The notes beneath the pieces were generated by a model. It was not told where the DNA came from and made no database searches. It saw nothing but the letters and a program-made list of their open reading frames with translations. The translations under genes and the position numbers were made by a program. Positions 1-11,505 of a stretch of 64,000 nt of DNA are shown one piece after another; position 1 is the first letter of the stretch, and each line of letters begins with the position of its first letter. The stretch comes from Irpex lacteus (taxonomy: Eukaryota > Basidiomycota > Agaricomycetes > Polyporales > Irpicaceae): positions 496,001 through 560,000 of the forward strand of contig MQVO02000021.1 in the NCBI GenBank assembly GCA_001986395.2, given 5' to 3'.

Positions 1-267
1 AACCAAGTTCTTCCCGTATTCTCGCCGGCGTTGAAGACATATTTTCCAGAGTCAAAAGTTATCACCACTGTCGGCTCTGTATCGGAAGAGACAGTGGAAA
101 GGACTGAGGAAGACCAGCTCATAGATGGGTTGCTTGAGGCAAAGGAGCGAGTGAAGGCTCTCTTGGGAGGCCTGATAATATTACAAGATTTAAACGTGCG
201 AAAACATAGCAAGCCGGCCAGATTGGACTGTCTTACACTGCAGCAGCCTGAGTTGAGTGGAGGTTAG
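1..267 (+). CDS. 3' end of an unidentified protein gene (5' end outside window)
   Basis: The reading frame is open from the first base of the window to a TAG at 265-267, so this looks like the last exon of a gene that starts upstream. The visible part has an acidic, probably helical stretch (about residues 25-55, rich in Glu, with the motif EETVERTEEDQLIDGLLEAK) and then a short tail. The part after about base 160 is less protein-like, and an unseen final intron could change the real C-terminus. I do not recognise the family. Confidence is low because only about 88 residues are visible. Confidence 0.35.
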   Translation, partial: NQVLPVFSPALKTYFPESKVITTVGSVSEETVERTEEDQLIDGLLEAKERVKALLGGLIILQDLNVRKHSKPARLDCLTLQQPELSGG

Positions 268-615
268 GATGAAGCAGTAATTTGCTCAATAATTCGAATA
301 TTTCCAGCCACAGCCGCCCTGTAGACGGAGCGACCTGCGTCGGCAAATTCCGATTGGTCCGTTCAATACCTCTGTCAACTAATTCGGTTAGAGCAAGACT
401 GTATTCGTCAGGTCAGTAGGAACGCTCATCGAAAGGTAATGCAGCTATGTTTGCGTCAAAAGATCCCAAAAAGCAGGCCTTGCGGTGCTCAAATGAACGC
501 AGCAAGGAAGAGGGAGGCTGGGCCTGTTCTTAATTTGGAACGAGTCACGTGCTGCGACCTTAAGAGGTGAAACCAGTGATGATGTTTCGCCAAGTTTCCT
601 TCACTCGTTGCCACC

Positions 616-1964
616 ATGCTCAGCTCTCTCACCCTCGTCTCTCTTTTTAGTTTGGTCTATCCAGCGATTGCATCGCCAGCCGCCTGCTTCAATGCAAAGT
701 TTGAGCTCCTCGCCTTTGGGCTCGGCGGTAAAGACTGGAATGCGGGAACCCAGGACTCGTGGGGAAGCGGTACGTGCGCAGCGTGTTCAACATTGTCTGA
801 AACTGACACCAGCTGGTGCCCTGATTTAGGTACTGCTAAGGATATCACAACCTCTGGTAGACCGTCAGTGCCACCAATGATTTGACCTTGTGACCTGCCC
901 TGACACAACGATCACCTACAGACCCTTTGATGGCGCTAACACTACGTGCTACACCGCACAATTCTACAACGCTATCTACATTCTGAACGGCGACGCCTCC
1001 AATCCCTCGGCAGTCCATATTTATGATGCTGGCTCCAATGCATGGAGTACTCAGTCTGTGACGACGGGTACCTTCGACCCCTCCTCATTTGATGCCATCC
1101 TGGATCACGACACGAACGTATTTTATGCTTTGTCCAAGGGCGAGCTCTTCTTCCTGAGGATGGGCAGCCTTACCACTGCCAATTCCTCCGCGATCGAATG
1201 GCAGGACGTCGAGAAAGCCCCTCTGCCTGACGGTTACCAGCCTGTGATGGCGCTCGCCGAAAACCACGTCCACTTCCTCGATGTTCCTGGCTTGCCGGCG
1301 GGATCTGCCAACATTTTTGTCATTCACTGTATGCTGTATTTTCGTTGCACTTTTATGAATGCTTTCTCATTAGTCAACAGTTTCCGCGTTCCAGTCTGAA
1401 CCGCAGTCGTACCCCGCATCCAGTGGAGACACCTTCCCGGCGACTCACGGTCAAACAGCGTCCTTCTTCCAGGAGCAGGGCGTTCAGCAGGAGTTTGCCT
1501 TCATTCCCGATGATGGCTCCGCTACATATGTCATCAACGTTGAAACTAACACCACGACCTCCCTCGCCGGACCTTCCACCAAAGATGCAGGCGCAAAATA
1601 CTCCGCCAGTGTGACCGCGCTTGTTCAACTCGACAGCAAGGGTGCCCTCTCCTTCTTGCCCTACAAGCAAGGCGATGCCTCGACCAACTCCAAGGCAACG
1701 TGGCAGAGCGTAGCTAACCTTGCTGCTGCTGTGCCCGCTGGTTCTACCTCTTCTGGAACCGGTTCAGGCTCCAACTCGTCATCCGGCAACAGCTCTTCCA
1801 GCCCTTCGGGTTCGAAATCTGCTTCATCGAGCAGCGCGTCGGCCACTGGTAACTCCAGCTCTGGAACATCCGGCAACGCCAGCGGTGCTACAACCCTGAG
1901 CTTCTCTGCCGGAGTCGCCGCCGCTGTAGCAGGCGTTTTTGGAACTATCGCGACGCTGTTGTAG
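616..1964 (+). CDS. Secreted, probably GPI-anchored Ser/Gly-rich protein
   Basis: The start ATG at 616 opens a classic signal peptide (LSSLTLVSLFSLVYPAIAS), followed by a Cys-containing mature N-terminus. Two to three short introns lie between about 770 and 921. A long middle exon follows (about 922-1327) with beta-rich repeats such as YNAIYILNGD and SVHIYD-like strands, suggesting a kelch or beta-propeller-like ectodomain. Another intron ends near 1381. The C-terminal 80 residues are almost only Ser, Gly, Asn and Thr and end in a hydrophobic tail (SAGVAAAVAGVFGTIATLL), the usual layout of a GPI attachment signal. The protein is therefore expected at the cell surface or wall. Its biochemical function is not apparent. 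The exact intron borders near 770-921 are uncertain, because two alternative splice patterns both keep the frame. Confidence 0.75.
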
Positions 1965-4075
1965 GCCCTTTCTACCCTTTTCTGTCTGCATCTTTTTGAA
2001 CGTATATCTTCACGACAACATTCTACATTTCTATTCCCCCATCTACCAGTCCTCCCAATCTATCCTCAATCTATCCTTTGCCCACTTGGATATAGCTCTT
2101 GACGAGCTCCCTGCTTATCTACAACTAACCCTAATTAGATACGTTCGGACAGTTTCCCCATCTATGGACTCTAACCTTTCTACGTACACACGCGCCCTTC
2201 TGAATTTCATATGCTTTTTGCAGCGAGCATCAAACGATCCAAAACCTATGGCCTCCGCGGTGATTGGGCTCCAAGTTCTTAATGATACAGTCTCACAGTT
2301 ATCATTCACCACCGCCAACAGCATGGAAGTCGTCATTTGCTCACTGGATCTCAGATGACTTGACATCTTGACCCTTGAATATCGGATCCCTAGACACACG
2401 GCGTACACCGTAAGAGGGATACTCATACAGAAGTACCTGCCGAGTTGCGCCCATCTCGAAACTTGCAAAAGCGGCCGTCAAGGCTCACGCACCCTCGGGC
2501 TCCGAGTTCATGGGTAGAGACATTCGTGGATACATCGCATGCAGGTATGATCAGGGGTACAGATGTCAGGCAGGGTTAATCTCGACACCAGACAGCAGCA
2601 GACGTTTATTGGCAGGTCCCGGGCCGTCAGACATCCATTCATTAAGAAATAGCTAGTCGATTGGCACTTTGGGACGTAGAAGACGTTATTAATTTGGCAC
2701 GGCCGCCACCGTTATACATGTGATGGCGGTGATAAGATCATGGCTTCAAGGCCGTGGCAGCTTTTATCAGTACGTTGCGGCTTCGACTGTATATGGGTGA
2801 GAAGGTGAAGGAAGCAGAGGGGCGGAGAGGATGTCAACGTGAGGTAATATGGGTATGGGGGTTACCGCGATGCGCGATTAGTTGAGGAAGATAGAGACAG
2901 TGATGGGATGAATGGCAGACAGATAAACTTGAAGGACCTCATCGAATTGGATCACTGAACCAGACAATATCCCTACATACCGAATTTGCGAGTCTGAATA
3001 GCACTACAAGCCTGTGGCTAAAGGTGCAGAATATTTGGAATGGAGAGCCTTTGGCTACACCAGGCTGCAGAACACGTGCAAGAAGCCAACCGTTCAACGT
3101 TCAACAGGTGGCTCTAAAGCACAACTGCGAACTATGGCCGTCTCAAAGCTGAGAGCTCCGACCTCATACTATACCTTACGTGTATTGTAACTTGTATAAG
3201 CATTAGGTTAACATGTTATCACAACGCCCGACGTCAATTAAATGGTCGCAGCAGTAATAATGAAATTCCGCTGACCGTGTAAGATGCAGTCCATACTGCT
3301 GTACTCTCGTCTACTTCTGGCTATTTACGACACAAGATCCGCCGTTCAGCCATAGTACGGACCGAACAGCGAAGTTAGATCACCTCCCGTTAAGATGAAC
3401 GAAGCTAAGGCGCAGTATACTGTCAGTACTGTCGAACAAAGCAGCGCATCGCGAGCGACCGACGGCTATTGAGAGAGGATATCAGTCATACTCACGACTT
3501 TTGACAGTTATAAGTAGAGACCCGAGTGAGGGTTTGCATTGCGGAATACTATGCAGTCAGAATACGGACCGGTAAGACATAGTACTGAGTACTGAAATTC
3601 GGGCTTCAGTGAGATATTTGCGTACACACCATATGCATGCAAGTTATCGTCGAGTGGCCGCAGAGAATACAAATGGGATCACAGCTATCTATTCTACCGT
3701 GTTACAACAATCGATAGCTCCGGAGAAAGTAAGCAAGAAAGTATCAATGATGGTCCAGCATTGTCATTATTGACATGGGGTATCGGAACACCAGATAAAA
3801 TCGGGTGTTCGAGGTCGTAAAAGGTCGTTAAAGTCGTGAAGGGGTCGTGAAAGGTCATGAAAGGTCGTGACAGGAACAAGCAAGAGAGCACAGAGATAGA
3901 CGCAGGAAAGCAAGATCGGACACCAGGCCTACAGAACACGGATCGAATCAGCATGTGCACAAGGCACTGAATCTTGAACTCTCTTACCTGAGGCTACGAG
4001 CAACGGCTCTGAGGGTGTTACAACATGATATCATACATGAGGTATCGCGGAAAAGCTCGTGTGGCCTTCCATGCT
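1965..4075. other. Gene-free stretch with no supported coding region
   Basis: About 2.1 kb follows the GPI-type gene. Frames of 60-140 codons exist on both strands near 1.9-2.5 kb, but they overlap each other, lack fungal splice architecture and match no family I know. From 2.6 to 3.7 kb the frames are short on both strands. A short imperfect tandem repeat lies at 3812-3872 and is listed separately. No tRNA-like structure was seen. Confidence 0.5.
3812..3872 (+). repeat. Imperfect 10-bp tandem repeat (aggtcgtgaa-type)
   Basis: About six consecutive copies of a roughly 10-base unit can be read: aggtcgtaaa, aggtcgttaa, agtcgtgaag, ggtcgtgaaa, ggtcatgaaa and ggtcgtgaca. Single-base changes and one length change separate the copies, as expected for an ageing minisatellite. 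It lies in gene-free DNA just beyond the 3' end of the small gene at 4076-4652. Confidence 0.7.
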
Positions 4076-4652
4076 TTATGAGGGAAAGCGAACAACGCTC
4101 TCACTTTGCCCTCGCGGTCTTCCCGAGGACAAGCTAGAAGTACCAGGGCGCTTGACTAGAAGGGAGGAGTCGTCTTGAGACTGTGACTGAGAGAAAAAGT
4201 CATCATCTGCAGCCTCGTATGGTGACGGTCTGGAGTTGATCTATATGAAAAGGGTTCACGGAGTCAGTCGAGTTTGAAACGTGACCAGAAGCGGTTTTAG
4301 ACGAGATGCATTGATACTACATGCAAATGAAAGGCAGATAATCTTCAATACCACTCACCCATTGGCCTAGCACTTCTGCCACTCTATCAGCTTCCTCAGG
4401 GCTGAAGTTTACGTCCGTTCCACGTTCGGCATGCAACTTCAACAACTCGCTGAGTGTCCGTTTGGCCTTCGCTGATCCTGGACTCTCCGGCTCGTCTTGC
4501 GTGTTCGGCTCGCTGGTCCCAGGGAACTGGACGGAGTTCTGAGATATATTGTGTGTCTCGTTAACCCAGCGATCCCAATCTTCACTTTGTGCTCCGCCAG
4601 GCGAATGTGGGGACGGTGTTGTGGCGCCTGCTTGTAGATGGTTCGAAGCCAT
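4076..4652 (-). CDS. Small conserved basidiomycete protein with LGQWIN motif, function unknown
   Basis: I read two exons, 4652-4359 and 4240-4076, joined across a 118-nt GTGAGT..TAG intron. The split is in phase 0, so LGQW runs into INS to give a continuous LGQWINSRPSPYE motif. The product is 152 residues. Residues 60-100 form a probable helix pair (ELLKLHAERG, FSPEEADRVAEVLGQW). The rest is Ser/Pro-rich, with an Asp/Phe patch (ADDDFF) and a basic tail (SSGRPRGQSE). From memory, mushroom genomes carry small proteins with the same ELLxLHAExG...VLGQWIN core, but no role is known to me. The start at 4652 was chosen because the frame upstream is not obviously coding. Confidence 0.7.
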
Positions 4653-6502
4653 GTTCGGAAATTGAAGACACCGCGGTAAAATGGGCAATAGCAATAAATG
4701 TGACAAATCCAATCCACGGAGAGAGCCCAAATATGAAAGATGACCAAAATTACAGCGGGGAATTGAACAGTAGGCTTGGGCCGACGGTCACTGACCTGCG
4801 TGGCGGGTGAGGAAGAACACGAAGCGTGGGAAATTTTATTCTCAACGGCTCGGAAAGGAATACGCTGAGGGCGTTCTGCTTGTTCAGCCACATCCTCCAT
4901 CTCCGCGGGCAATACTTTCTGTACTTCCTTCACTATCTCATTCATACAATGTGCCTGTCTATGTACAAGTTCAGAGGCTCGAGGTATTTATGATACATTG
5001 CGAGTTGCATGATAAAGTATCGCACGATCCCCTCCGCCGAGGCGCCTTGCAAGGCTGGGGTTCGTCCCGTCTTTCCTTCCACGTGTTGTCCGCATTGACT
5101 CAAATCTGACACTGCTTTCACAGGACTCTGACAAGCTCATATTAGAGGTGCCGAAGCACCACAAGACAGTCTGCTTCGCGGAAATCACTATGGGATTTCT
5201 GGCTTATGAAGCATCAGCCTCGCTGCCGTATCCATGTCAGAAGTTTACGAATGTCGCTTTCCCCGGCCACGCTCTGGCATGCGGACCATGTGTCGTTGGA
5301 GATGTAGCCAGAGTGCACGAGGCCGCAGCGTGAGGGGGGCGGCAGCCAGTACCGCAGATGCCAGACACGCCGACGAAGCACTGTGATGCTGGAGTGTATG
5401 CGAGATCTCTAACTCCGCCATGTGGCAGCCAGGGCTGTCCCTATGCCACGAAATATGTCTCTGGCGTTCAGGTCCCCCGCGGTTGCACATTCATAGGACC
5501 ATTTGAGGTATGGGCGGAGTTTTGTGTTTGTACTTTATCGATATTTCATCTTGCGTGATACGAGCTAATCTCCCACTTTGCAATGCAGAGATATGCTATG
5601 GTAGCCTAGTCTTCAATTTACAGATCACTGTCCGCCTGCTGCACGCTGCGGCAACTCTTTATGAGAACGCACCACGAGGCGGCACTTACCGACCAGGCGC
5701 CTGGGGCGAGTTGTGTAAATGCCGCGCAAACGGGTACTGCAACGAGGCCGCAGACATTCGGGAAGACACACTCGTCGCACTTCCACTCTAGACACTGACT
5801 ACGGTATGTCTACGAGTCTATCTTGGCTTCTTCCCATCGGTGCATCTCTGTGGGTGACGCCCCACGCCAGTCGTGGTTCTCGCTTTCCTTGCATGGTGGC
5901 ACGTCACCGGCAGTCTCCTGGCGTGCAATACCCAGGTCTCATCATCGCATTGCATCCCACGTTTAGATATCTTGCGCTGTCCAGATCTTGGGTTCTTCTG
6001 AAGAGAATCTCTGTGATGAGCCGCAAATAAGGGTGAATTTCGGCACCTTCTTGATATCCTCAGATTCAGCCTGTATCATTTCACGACGGTCCCAGTTGTG
6101 AGGATCCACGGTGCGTGTGTCCACTGTGAATCATCCCTTGATCGTGACCTGTGCATTTAAACGTTGCCTTGCCTAGACGTCAGGTCTCAGATTTCAGTTC
6201 CGGGCTCGTGTAAAACCCTCATCGGAAGTTCCATATGAAGGAGGTGTGGATGACCAGATCCCTCATGTCATGAGCCTTTTCGCCTATCTCCAGCTTGTGA
6301 CGCTTCTTGGATCGGAGCACTTCGCCTGATTATGTTAATGGTCCCCGTGTAACACATTGGGTCCCGGATATAAAATACCCAGTGAGAGGGTGTCTGGCAC
6401 AGACTCAATCCTTCCCCCCCTTCCTTTCCCTTTCTCCGTCTCGTCGTCCCAAAGGATCTGTAGGAACCCCATCCCCACTACTACCCCTGTAACATCTCAC
6501 TT
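4653..6502. other. Unassigned interval with fragmentary open frames
   Basis: On the minus strand a frame begins at 4945 and reads protein-like for about 50 residues to a possible donor near 4795; it could be an upstream exon of the neighbouring small gene or part of an unrecognised one. On the plus strand, 5390-5790 holds Cys-containing frames with good-looking splice sites (for example gtatgggcgg near 5509), but joining them gives early stops. I could not build a credible gene here. The last 150 bases are the desaturase promoter. Confidence 0.4.
6369..6446 (+). promoter_or_regulatory. Core promoter of the desaturase gene: TATA box plus pyrimidine tract
   Basis: A TATA-like element (tataaaata) starts at 6369, 134 bases upstream of the ATG at 6503. 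A long C/T-rich tract follows at about 6408-6446. A TATA box followed by a pyrimidine-rich tract is the common core-promoter layout of highly expressed fungal genes. This is inference from position and composition. Confidence 0.55.
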
Positions 6503-8584
6503 ATGTTTGTGGACTCTCCAGAGTATCAGGCGAGGTGTGTCCACTACTTGTTGTACACTGTTCTTAGCTTACAACTCCTTCAGGCTGGCTCGCCCATTTG
6601 TACCACCAAGAGCTACTCTAAAGCAGATACACGATGCCGTTCCGAAGCATCTGCTCAAGAAGGATCCTCTTCGCTCATTTGGCTATGTCGCGCGTGACGT
6701 TTCACTATGCGTAGCAATGTTCACATTTGCCGCCTACATAGACCCCATCTCCCGCTCAGGCTGCTTTGGTCTGATTCGAGCAGTGCAGCCCTGGCAAATC
6801 GCTCTTCTCAAAACCGCTTCATGGCTGTTCTATTGGTGGTGGCAGAGCCTAGTATTCACTAGCTTCTTCTGTATAGGTAAGCACATGACATTGGCAGATA
6901 AAGCGTGTCGCTGATCTTGCTTCCCTTGGCGCATCTTAGCTCACGAAGTGAGTTCAATCATTGCTTGCTCCACTTCTATGTTGTCTCAATGGCCATTCAG
7001 CTCGGACATGGAACTCTCTTTCACTCCCGATATGCTAATGACATTCCTGGATTCATTTTGGACACGGTAAGCACAGGCTTTTCTGACTCTCCTATCTCAT
7101 CGGGCTCACGTCTGGGAATCTAGTTCATTCTCTTACCGTATTATGCATGGCAAGCGACACACAACATCCATCATGTGAGTTACGCTGTCTGTTTTGAACA
7201 CCCGCCATTCACATTGCCAATAGAAAGCTGTTGGATCCATCGAACGTGATGAGAACTACGTCCCTCACCTGCGCGACCATTACAAGCTACCTCCGCAGGA
7301 ACGCGCTACGAGGGCCGACTATGCCGAAGTCTTTGACGAGACGCCTGCTATGACGCTGTTCCGAATGGTTGTCATGCAAGTGTTGTACGTATTCCGTTTA
7401 TCTCCTAGTATAGTATCGTTTGTTCACGCGTGCTTGCAGTGGTTGGTGGTGTTATCTATCGTATGTCAAGGCTACGATTCGGGTCTCCCTTTTCAGCTGA
7501 CAGACGTGTTAGATTCAACGCTATGGGCCCCAAATCATACCCGGAGGGGACAAACCATTTCTCGCCATACTCAGCGCTGTATAAACCGGAGCAACGTACG
7601 TCCTATCGCACCCGGCATGCCCAATCGTTACCATGGCTGACTCCGAGCAGGTCGCGGAATCATCATTTCGGACATAGGCCTGGCGGTGATGATATTGTTG
7701 TTGCTTGCGTTTGGAGTGAAATTTGGCTGGCTGTCGCTCCTCATGTATTACTTCATCCCCTATGTGGTAAGTTCTTCAGTATCTCAAACGCCGTTTCACT
7801 TGCTGATTAGCGTGCTACAGCTTTGCAATCACTGGTGAGTATGCCTGCATCGGGCGATATTGCCTCAATCGCTGATCTTCTTGGCTGGTGCTTTGCTCCG
7901 TTTCCAGGATAGGTAGGTTCTTCGCCTCATTATGATAAGCTTTTGACTGATTGAGGTCTCGAATTCTAGTGATGTGCACCTTCTTGCACCACTCCGATCC
8001 ATCAATCCCGCACTATCGCAAAGCAGAGTGGACCTTCCTACGGGGCGTGGTAGCTACCGTTGATAGGCCTCTACTGGGCTGGATTGGTCGGTTCTTCTTC
8101 CACAACGTGAGTTTGATATCTGCCTATACTTTTGCCTGGAACAGGAGGCTGAGACTTCGCTCTAGGTCTCACACGATCACATCGCACACCACTTCTTCTC
8201 ATCGGCGCCTTTCTGTGAGTACTGATTTCCGCCTAAGTATCTGAGGTTTACCGTAAACGTCAAACTGACGTTTCTGGGCAGACAACCAACCGCAGATTAC
8301 CGCGGCTATTCGCAATGTGCTGAACGATGACTACAATTACGACTCGACGGTATGTGCGGCTCGCGTAACTATGCGGATCATGGACTTATGCACAGTACGG
8401 CGTTCAGAACTCTTTTTACGCCCTTTACCGATCATTCACGGAATGCGTGTTCGTGGAGGAAGATGGTGATATTGTCTTCTACAAAAACGGCCGTGGTGAG
8501 GTCGCGAGATATCTCGCCCAGGACATTTCACAAAACCCCAAGGGGACTGAGGGGAAACCCGAAATTTATGAGAGCTCAGAATGA
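6503..8584 (+). CDS. Delta-12 (omega-6) fatty acid desaturase, FAD2 type
   Basis: Membrane-bound ER desaturase expected to convert oleoyl to linoleoyl chains using cytochrome b5 electrons. I can splice 15 exons into one uninterrupted frame of 430 codons plus stop: 6503-6534, 6584-6876, 6940-6947, 7001-7066, 7124-7174, 7224-7384, 7440-7460, 7513-7595, 7651-7766, 7821-7834, 7908-7912, 7970-8106, 8166-8214, 8282-8349 and 8396-8584. The three His boxes are all present: HELGH (split between exons 3 and 4), THNIHH followed by KAVGSIERDENYVP, and HDHIAHHFF near the C-terminus. Other landmarks are ATLKQIHDAVPKHLL near the N-terminus, YPEGTNHFSPYSALYKPEQ, and TFLHHSDPSIPHY. Length and motif order fit fungal FAD2 enzymes. 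Exons of 5 and 8 nt are unusual; the total being a multiple of three and the restored motifs support the model. Confidence 0.95.
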
Positions 8585-8958
8585 GATGACACTTAGACGA
8601 TTCACTTCCGCTTAGACCATAGACATTGTACAGTAATTACCCAGCTTAGTGCCCTTATTTGTAGTTTAGATGTAATACCAACTCATAATAGCTATCTGCG
8701 ATGTCCGACTCTGCGATATCCGACATGTGTCGCGGCATTTCGTGATGAATTTTTTGGACTAGTTTCTTCCGGAAGAGAGCACAAGACCCCGGTCACCTGG
8801 GCAGACTTCTGGTAGCGCTGGGTTTCTCGTTCATTCAAGTTCTACCACTTGCTTTCTTTTACTAAGAGCAAGTTCCTGCAGCACTCCGAGTCAAAGTCTC
8901 AAAACACTGTCTACTTTCAAGTAGGTACGCTAGAGACACCGCCTTGAAGAACCCTATT

Positions 8959-11146
8959 ATGTCCTTCGCTGACCTACGATCTGCTCGCAAGAGCAAAGAG
9001 TCAAAATCCTTTGTCTCGGCTGCGAATCATGGACCTGGAAACACCATAGAGTCAGCTCAAGCCGAGGATACAACGAATACCGCCAAGGACATTCAGAAAG
9101 AGCAAATTGAGGTATTCGCCCAGCCATCTGGCTTGCCAACCTCAGCAGACCTCCGAGTCTCTCCTGTGGCAGGACGCGGGGTTTTCGCAAAAGTAGTTTA
9201 TTCCCCAGGTACACGCTGTGTCTATCAGCTGAGACTTGGATCCGAGCTCATATTTTTTCAGGATCTGTCATCGCGTCGCTACGACCCAGGGTCATTGCGT
9301 TGACGACTTCAGCCCTAGCCTCATTTTGTTCCAATTGCAGTGGACCTCCTCTACACGGGGCTTTGAAAAGGTGCACGCGTTGTCGAACGGTGTGGTATTG
9401 TGATGCCGTATGTTACACGTGTCCTATTTTTTCACCGCGTTATTCTATTAAATACCCGCGACCGATTTAGGAATGTCAAAACAAAGACTGGGCATACCAC
9501 AAGTTGGAATGCGAAGCTCTGCAACGTTGGGCAGAGGCGGCACCATCCTCGGAGCTCTCTACACCAAGCGATGCAGTCAGGTGTCTTGGTCGTATTCTTT
9601 GGAATCGTCAAAAGAAAGGATCAGATAGCGAGCAGGTAGGGTCCGGTGTTTAAAGTGATCCGCTTGAAATACTGAAGACGCCTGCAGGTGAAGGAGTGGA
9701 ATGCGCTACAATCCAGTGAGTCATTCTCTTCTTCGTGGAACATACCGCCGGCTCAAATTATCCAATAGACAGAGCATCGCTTCAACCTACAACGTTTGAA
9801 TCGTACACGCACCTCGCCCATTCAGTTGTTCGGTATATCGGTGCTACATCTCCTACAGACCTCGAGCCCTTCGGACTCTCTTCCGCTGGAGAACTAGTCG
9901 ATCTGATATCCAGGGTAATTCTACACGAATAAAAATCTTACGACAGCATTTGATTAATTTGCATTTTTCAGTTCACGACAAACACGTTCACTTTGACCAA
10001 TCCTTCTCTCAACCCAATCGGAGTCTGTGTTGCACCAACCTTTGCATTCCTCAACCATTCCTGCAACCCAAACGCTGTTCTTGTGTTCCCACGCTGTTCA
10101 AAAACTAAACTTCAAGAACCGCAAATGAATCTAGTGGCCATCCGTCCAATAGGATTGAACGAAGAAGTAAGTATCGTGCCGTGATGACAGGCTACACTAT
10201 CTGATTAACACTACCAGATTTTTGTCTCTTACGTTGACACCACTCTTCCTGGCGATGTCCGCCGAGCAGCTCTGAATGAAACATACAATTTCCAGTGTAA
10301 ATGCTCCATATGCAAGGAGCCCGCACATCCGGATCCGCGTCAATCAATCTGGTGCCCGAAGTCGTGTGGGGGGACTTGCCCGGTTCCGTTTGAAGGTTCG
10401 TCATCATCTCCGCGCGCAGTTTACCATGGACGCTCATGTCTATTCCAGAAGCCGATCTAGTCCGCTGTACGACATGCAAGGCGGTTGTGCGTTCAACGGA
10501 ATCAGTTCTGGACGCTTTGCGGATTGGTCAGGAGGCCCTTAGCAAGGCTAGCACGCTCCAGTTCAAAGGTAGGCAGCTGTGAATTTGCATACTAGTGTTC
10601 GACACTGACTATGGTCCAGATCCAGCAAAGAGCCTCCAACTTACGACCAACATGCTTCCTATACTCATCTCCTCCGGGCTGACGCCATCGTGTCATCCAC
10701 GGCTTGCTCTAACACGCCTGCATCAAGAACTATTGGTGGCATCCTTTGCTTCAAATCTCACGCAAGACATTCTCGATCAAACGATTCAGGCCTCGGCCAG
10801 CTATAGCACAGGAGTAACCACTATTCTCACCTGCGGACATCCCGTGCGCGCTGCTGCACTGGCAGAGCTAGGCAAGCTGTTAGCTGTCGATGAGATTACC
10901 CCAAAGGAACCGTCCGCTATGGATCGCTACCCACCCTCGGGAGCAAAGCGATTACGGCTGGCGTACGATACTCTCGTGAAGGCACGAGAGGAGCTTATGA
11001 TCGGGTTTGGCAAGGTGAACCACGGTGGGTCCATGGGTAATGAAGTACGAGAGATTGCCGTCCGACTGGAGAAGGAACTTGGTGTATGGACAGAAAGAGT
11101 CCGCGATGCTCTACAGGATCAGAGGCTCGCGGGTGCATCGCAGTAA
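8959..11146 (+). CDS. SMYD-type SET+MYND lysine methyltransferase-like protein
   Basis: Nine exons splice to 584 codons plus stop: 8959-9208, 9262-9407, 9471-9635, 9688-9715, 9769-9914, 9972-10166, 10218-10395, 10449-10568 and 10620-11146. After a charged N-terminus the SET domain opens (GRGVFAKV) and is interrupted by a MYND zinc finger: CSNC, CTRC, WYCDAECQ and HKLEC. The SET core then resumes with FAFLNHSCNPNAVLVF and NEEIFVSYVD. A post-SET cysteine cluster follows (FQCKCSIC), plus an extra pair of Cys motifs (WCPKSC, CTTCKAVV). The C-terminal 180 residues are helical, as in SMYD proteins. The NHSCxPN motif that binds the methyl donor is intact, so activity on histone or other lysines is plausible; the substrate is unknown. 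The start at 8959 is the first ATG of the open exon. Confidence 0.9.
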
Positions 11147-11393
11147 TATCGATCGATATTTTCTGTAATTTTGCCTCCGTGATCTGCGTTACGGTGTGAC
11201 TAGCTTTGTGGAGCCAATCAGGCCACCGCAACGCCCGCCACATCGTGACGTGTGTCACACGATCTGCTCAATCGGGAGGATCCGCTGGGATTGGTGACCC
11301 GACGGGCCTTCCCGATCGGGCAATTATAGTCGGGATCACCGACATAGACTCGGTATACGACGCGGATAAGTGTCAATCGCTTGAGATGCGATG

Positions 11394-11400
11394 TATATAA
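11394..11400 (+). promoter_or_regulatory. TATA box of the first tandem kinase gene
   Basis: The sequence tatataa lies 112 bases before the ATG at 11506, in a stretch otherwise rich in gatcg and cgatc words. The second kinase has a TATA element at similar spacing (tataaata at 13336, 135 bases upstream). Confidence 0.5.
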
Positions 11401-11505
11401 AGGATGCTGGCACTGTTGAGTACCTTTGCATTCATATCCACTCACTTCCACTCTCACAGCGTCAGCCAAACACTTGCATTCGCTTATCTTCGCACCTTCG
11501 CAAAC

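Noticed and set aside
1939..2468. Overlapping frames of 139 (plus) and 117 (minus) codons after the GPI-type gene
   Set aside because: They overlap each other and the upstream gene's end, and neither shows splice structure or a recognisable motif.
4795..4945. Minus-strand frame from 4945 as the true first exon of the small LGQWIN gene
   Set aside because: The frame reads protein-like and has a donor-like site, but the downstream ATG at 4652 already gives a complete product and no acceptor joins the two in frame convincingly.
5388..5791. Small secreted Cys-rich protein on the plus strand
   Set aside because: Attractive Cys-containing frames exist, but splicing across the GT..AG pair near 5509-5588 leads to an immediate stop and there is no signal peptide.
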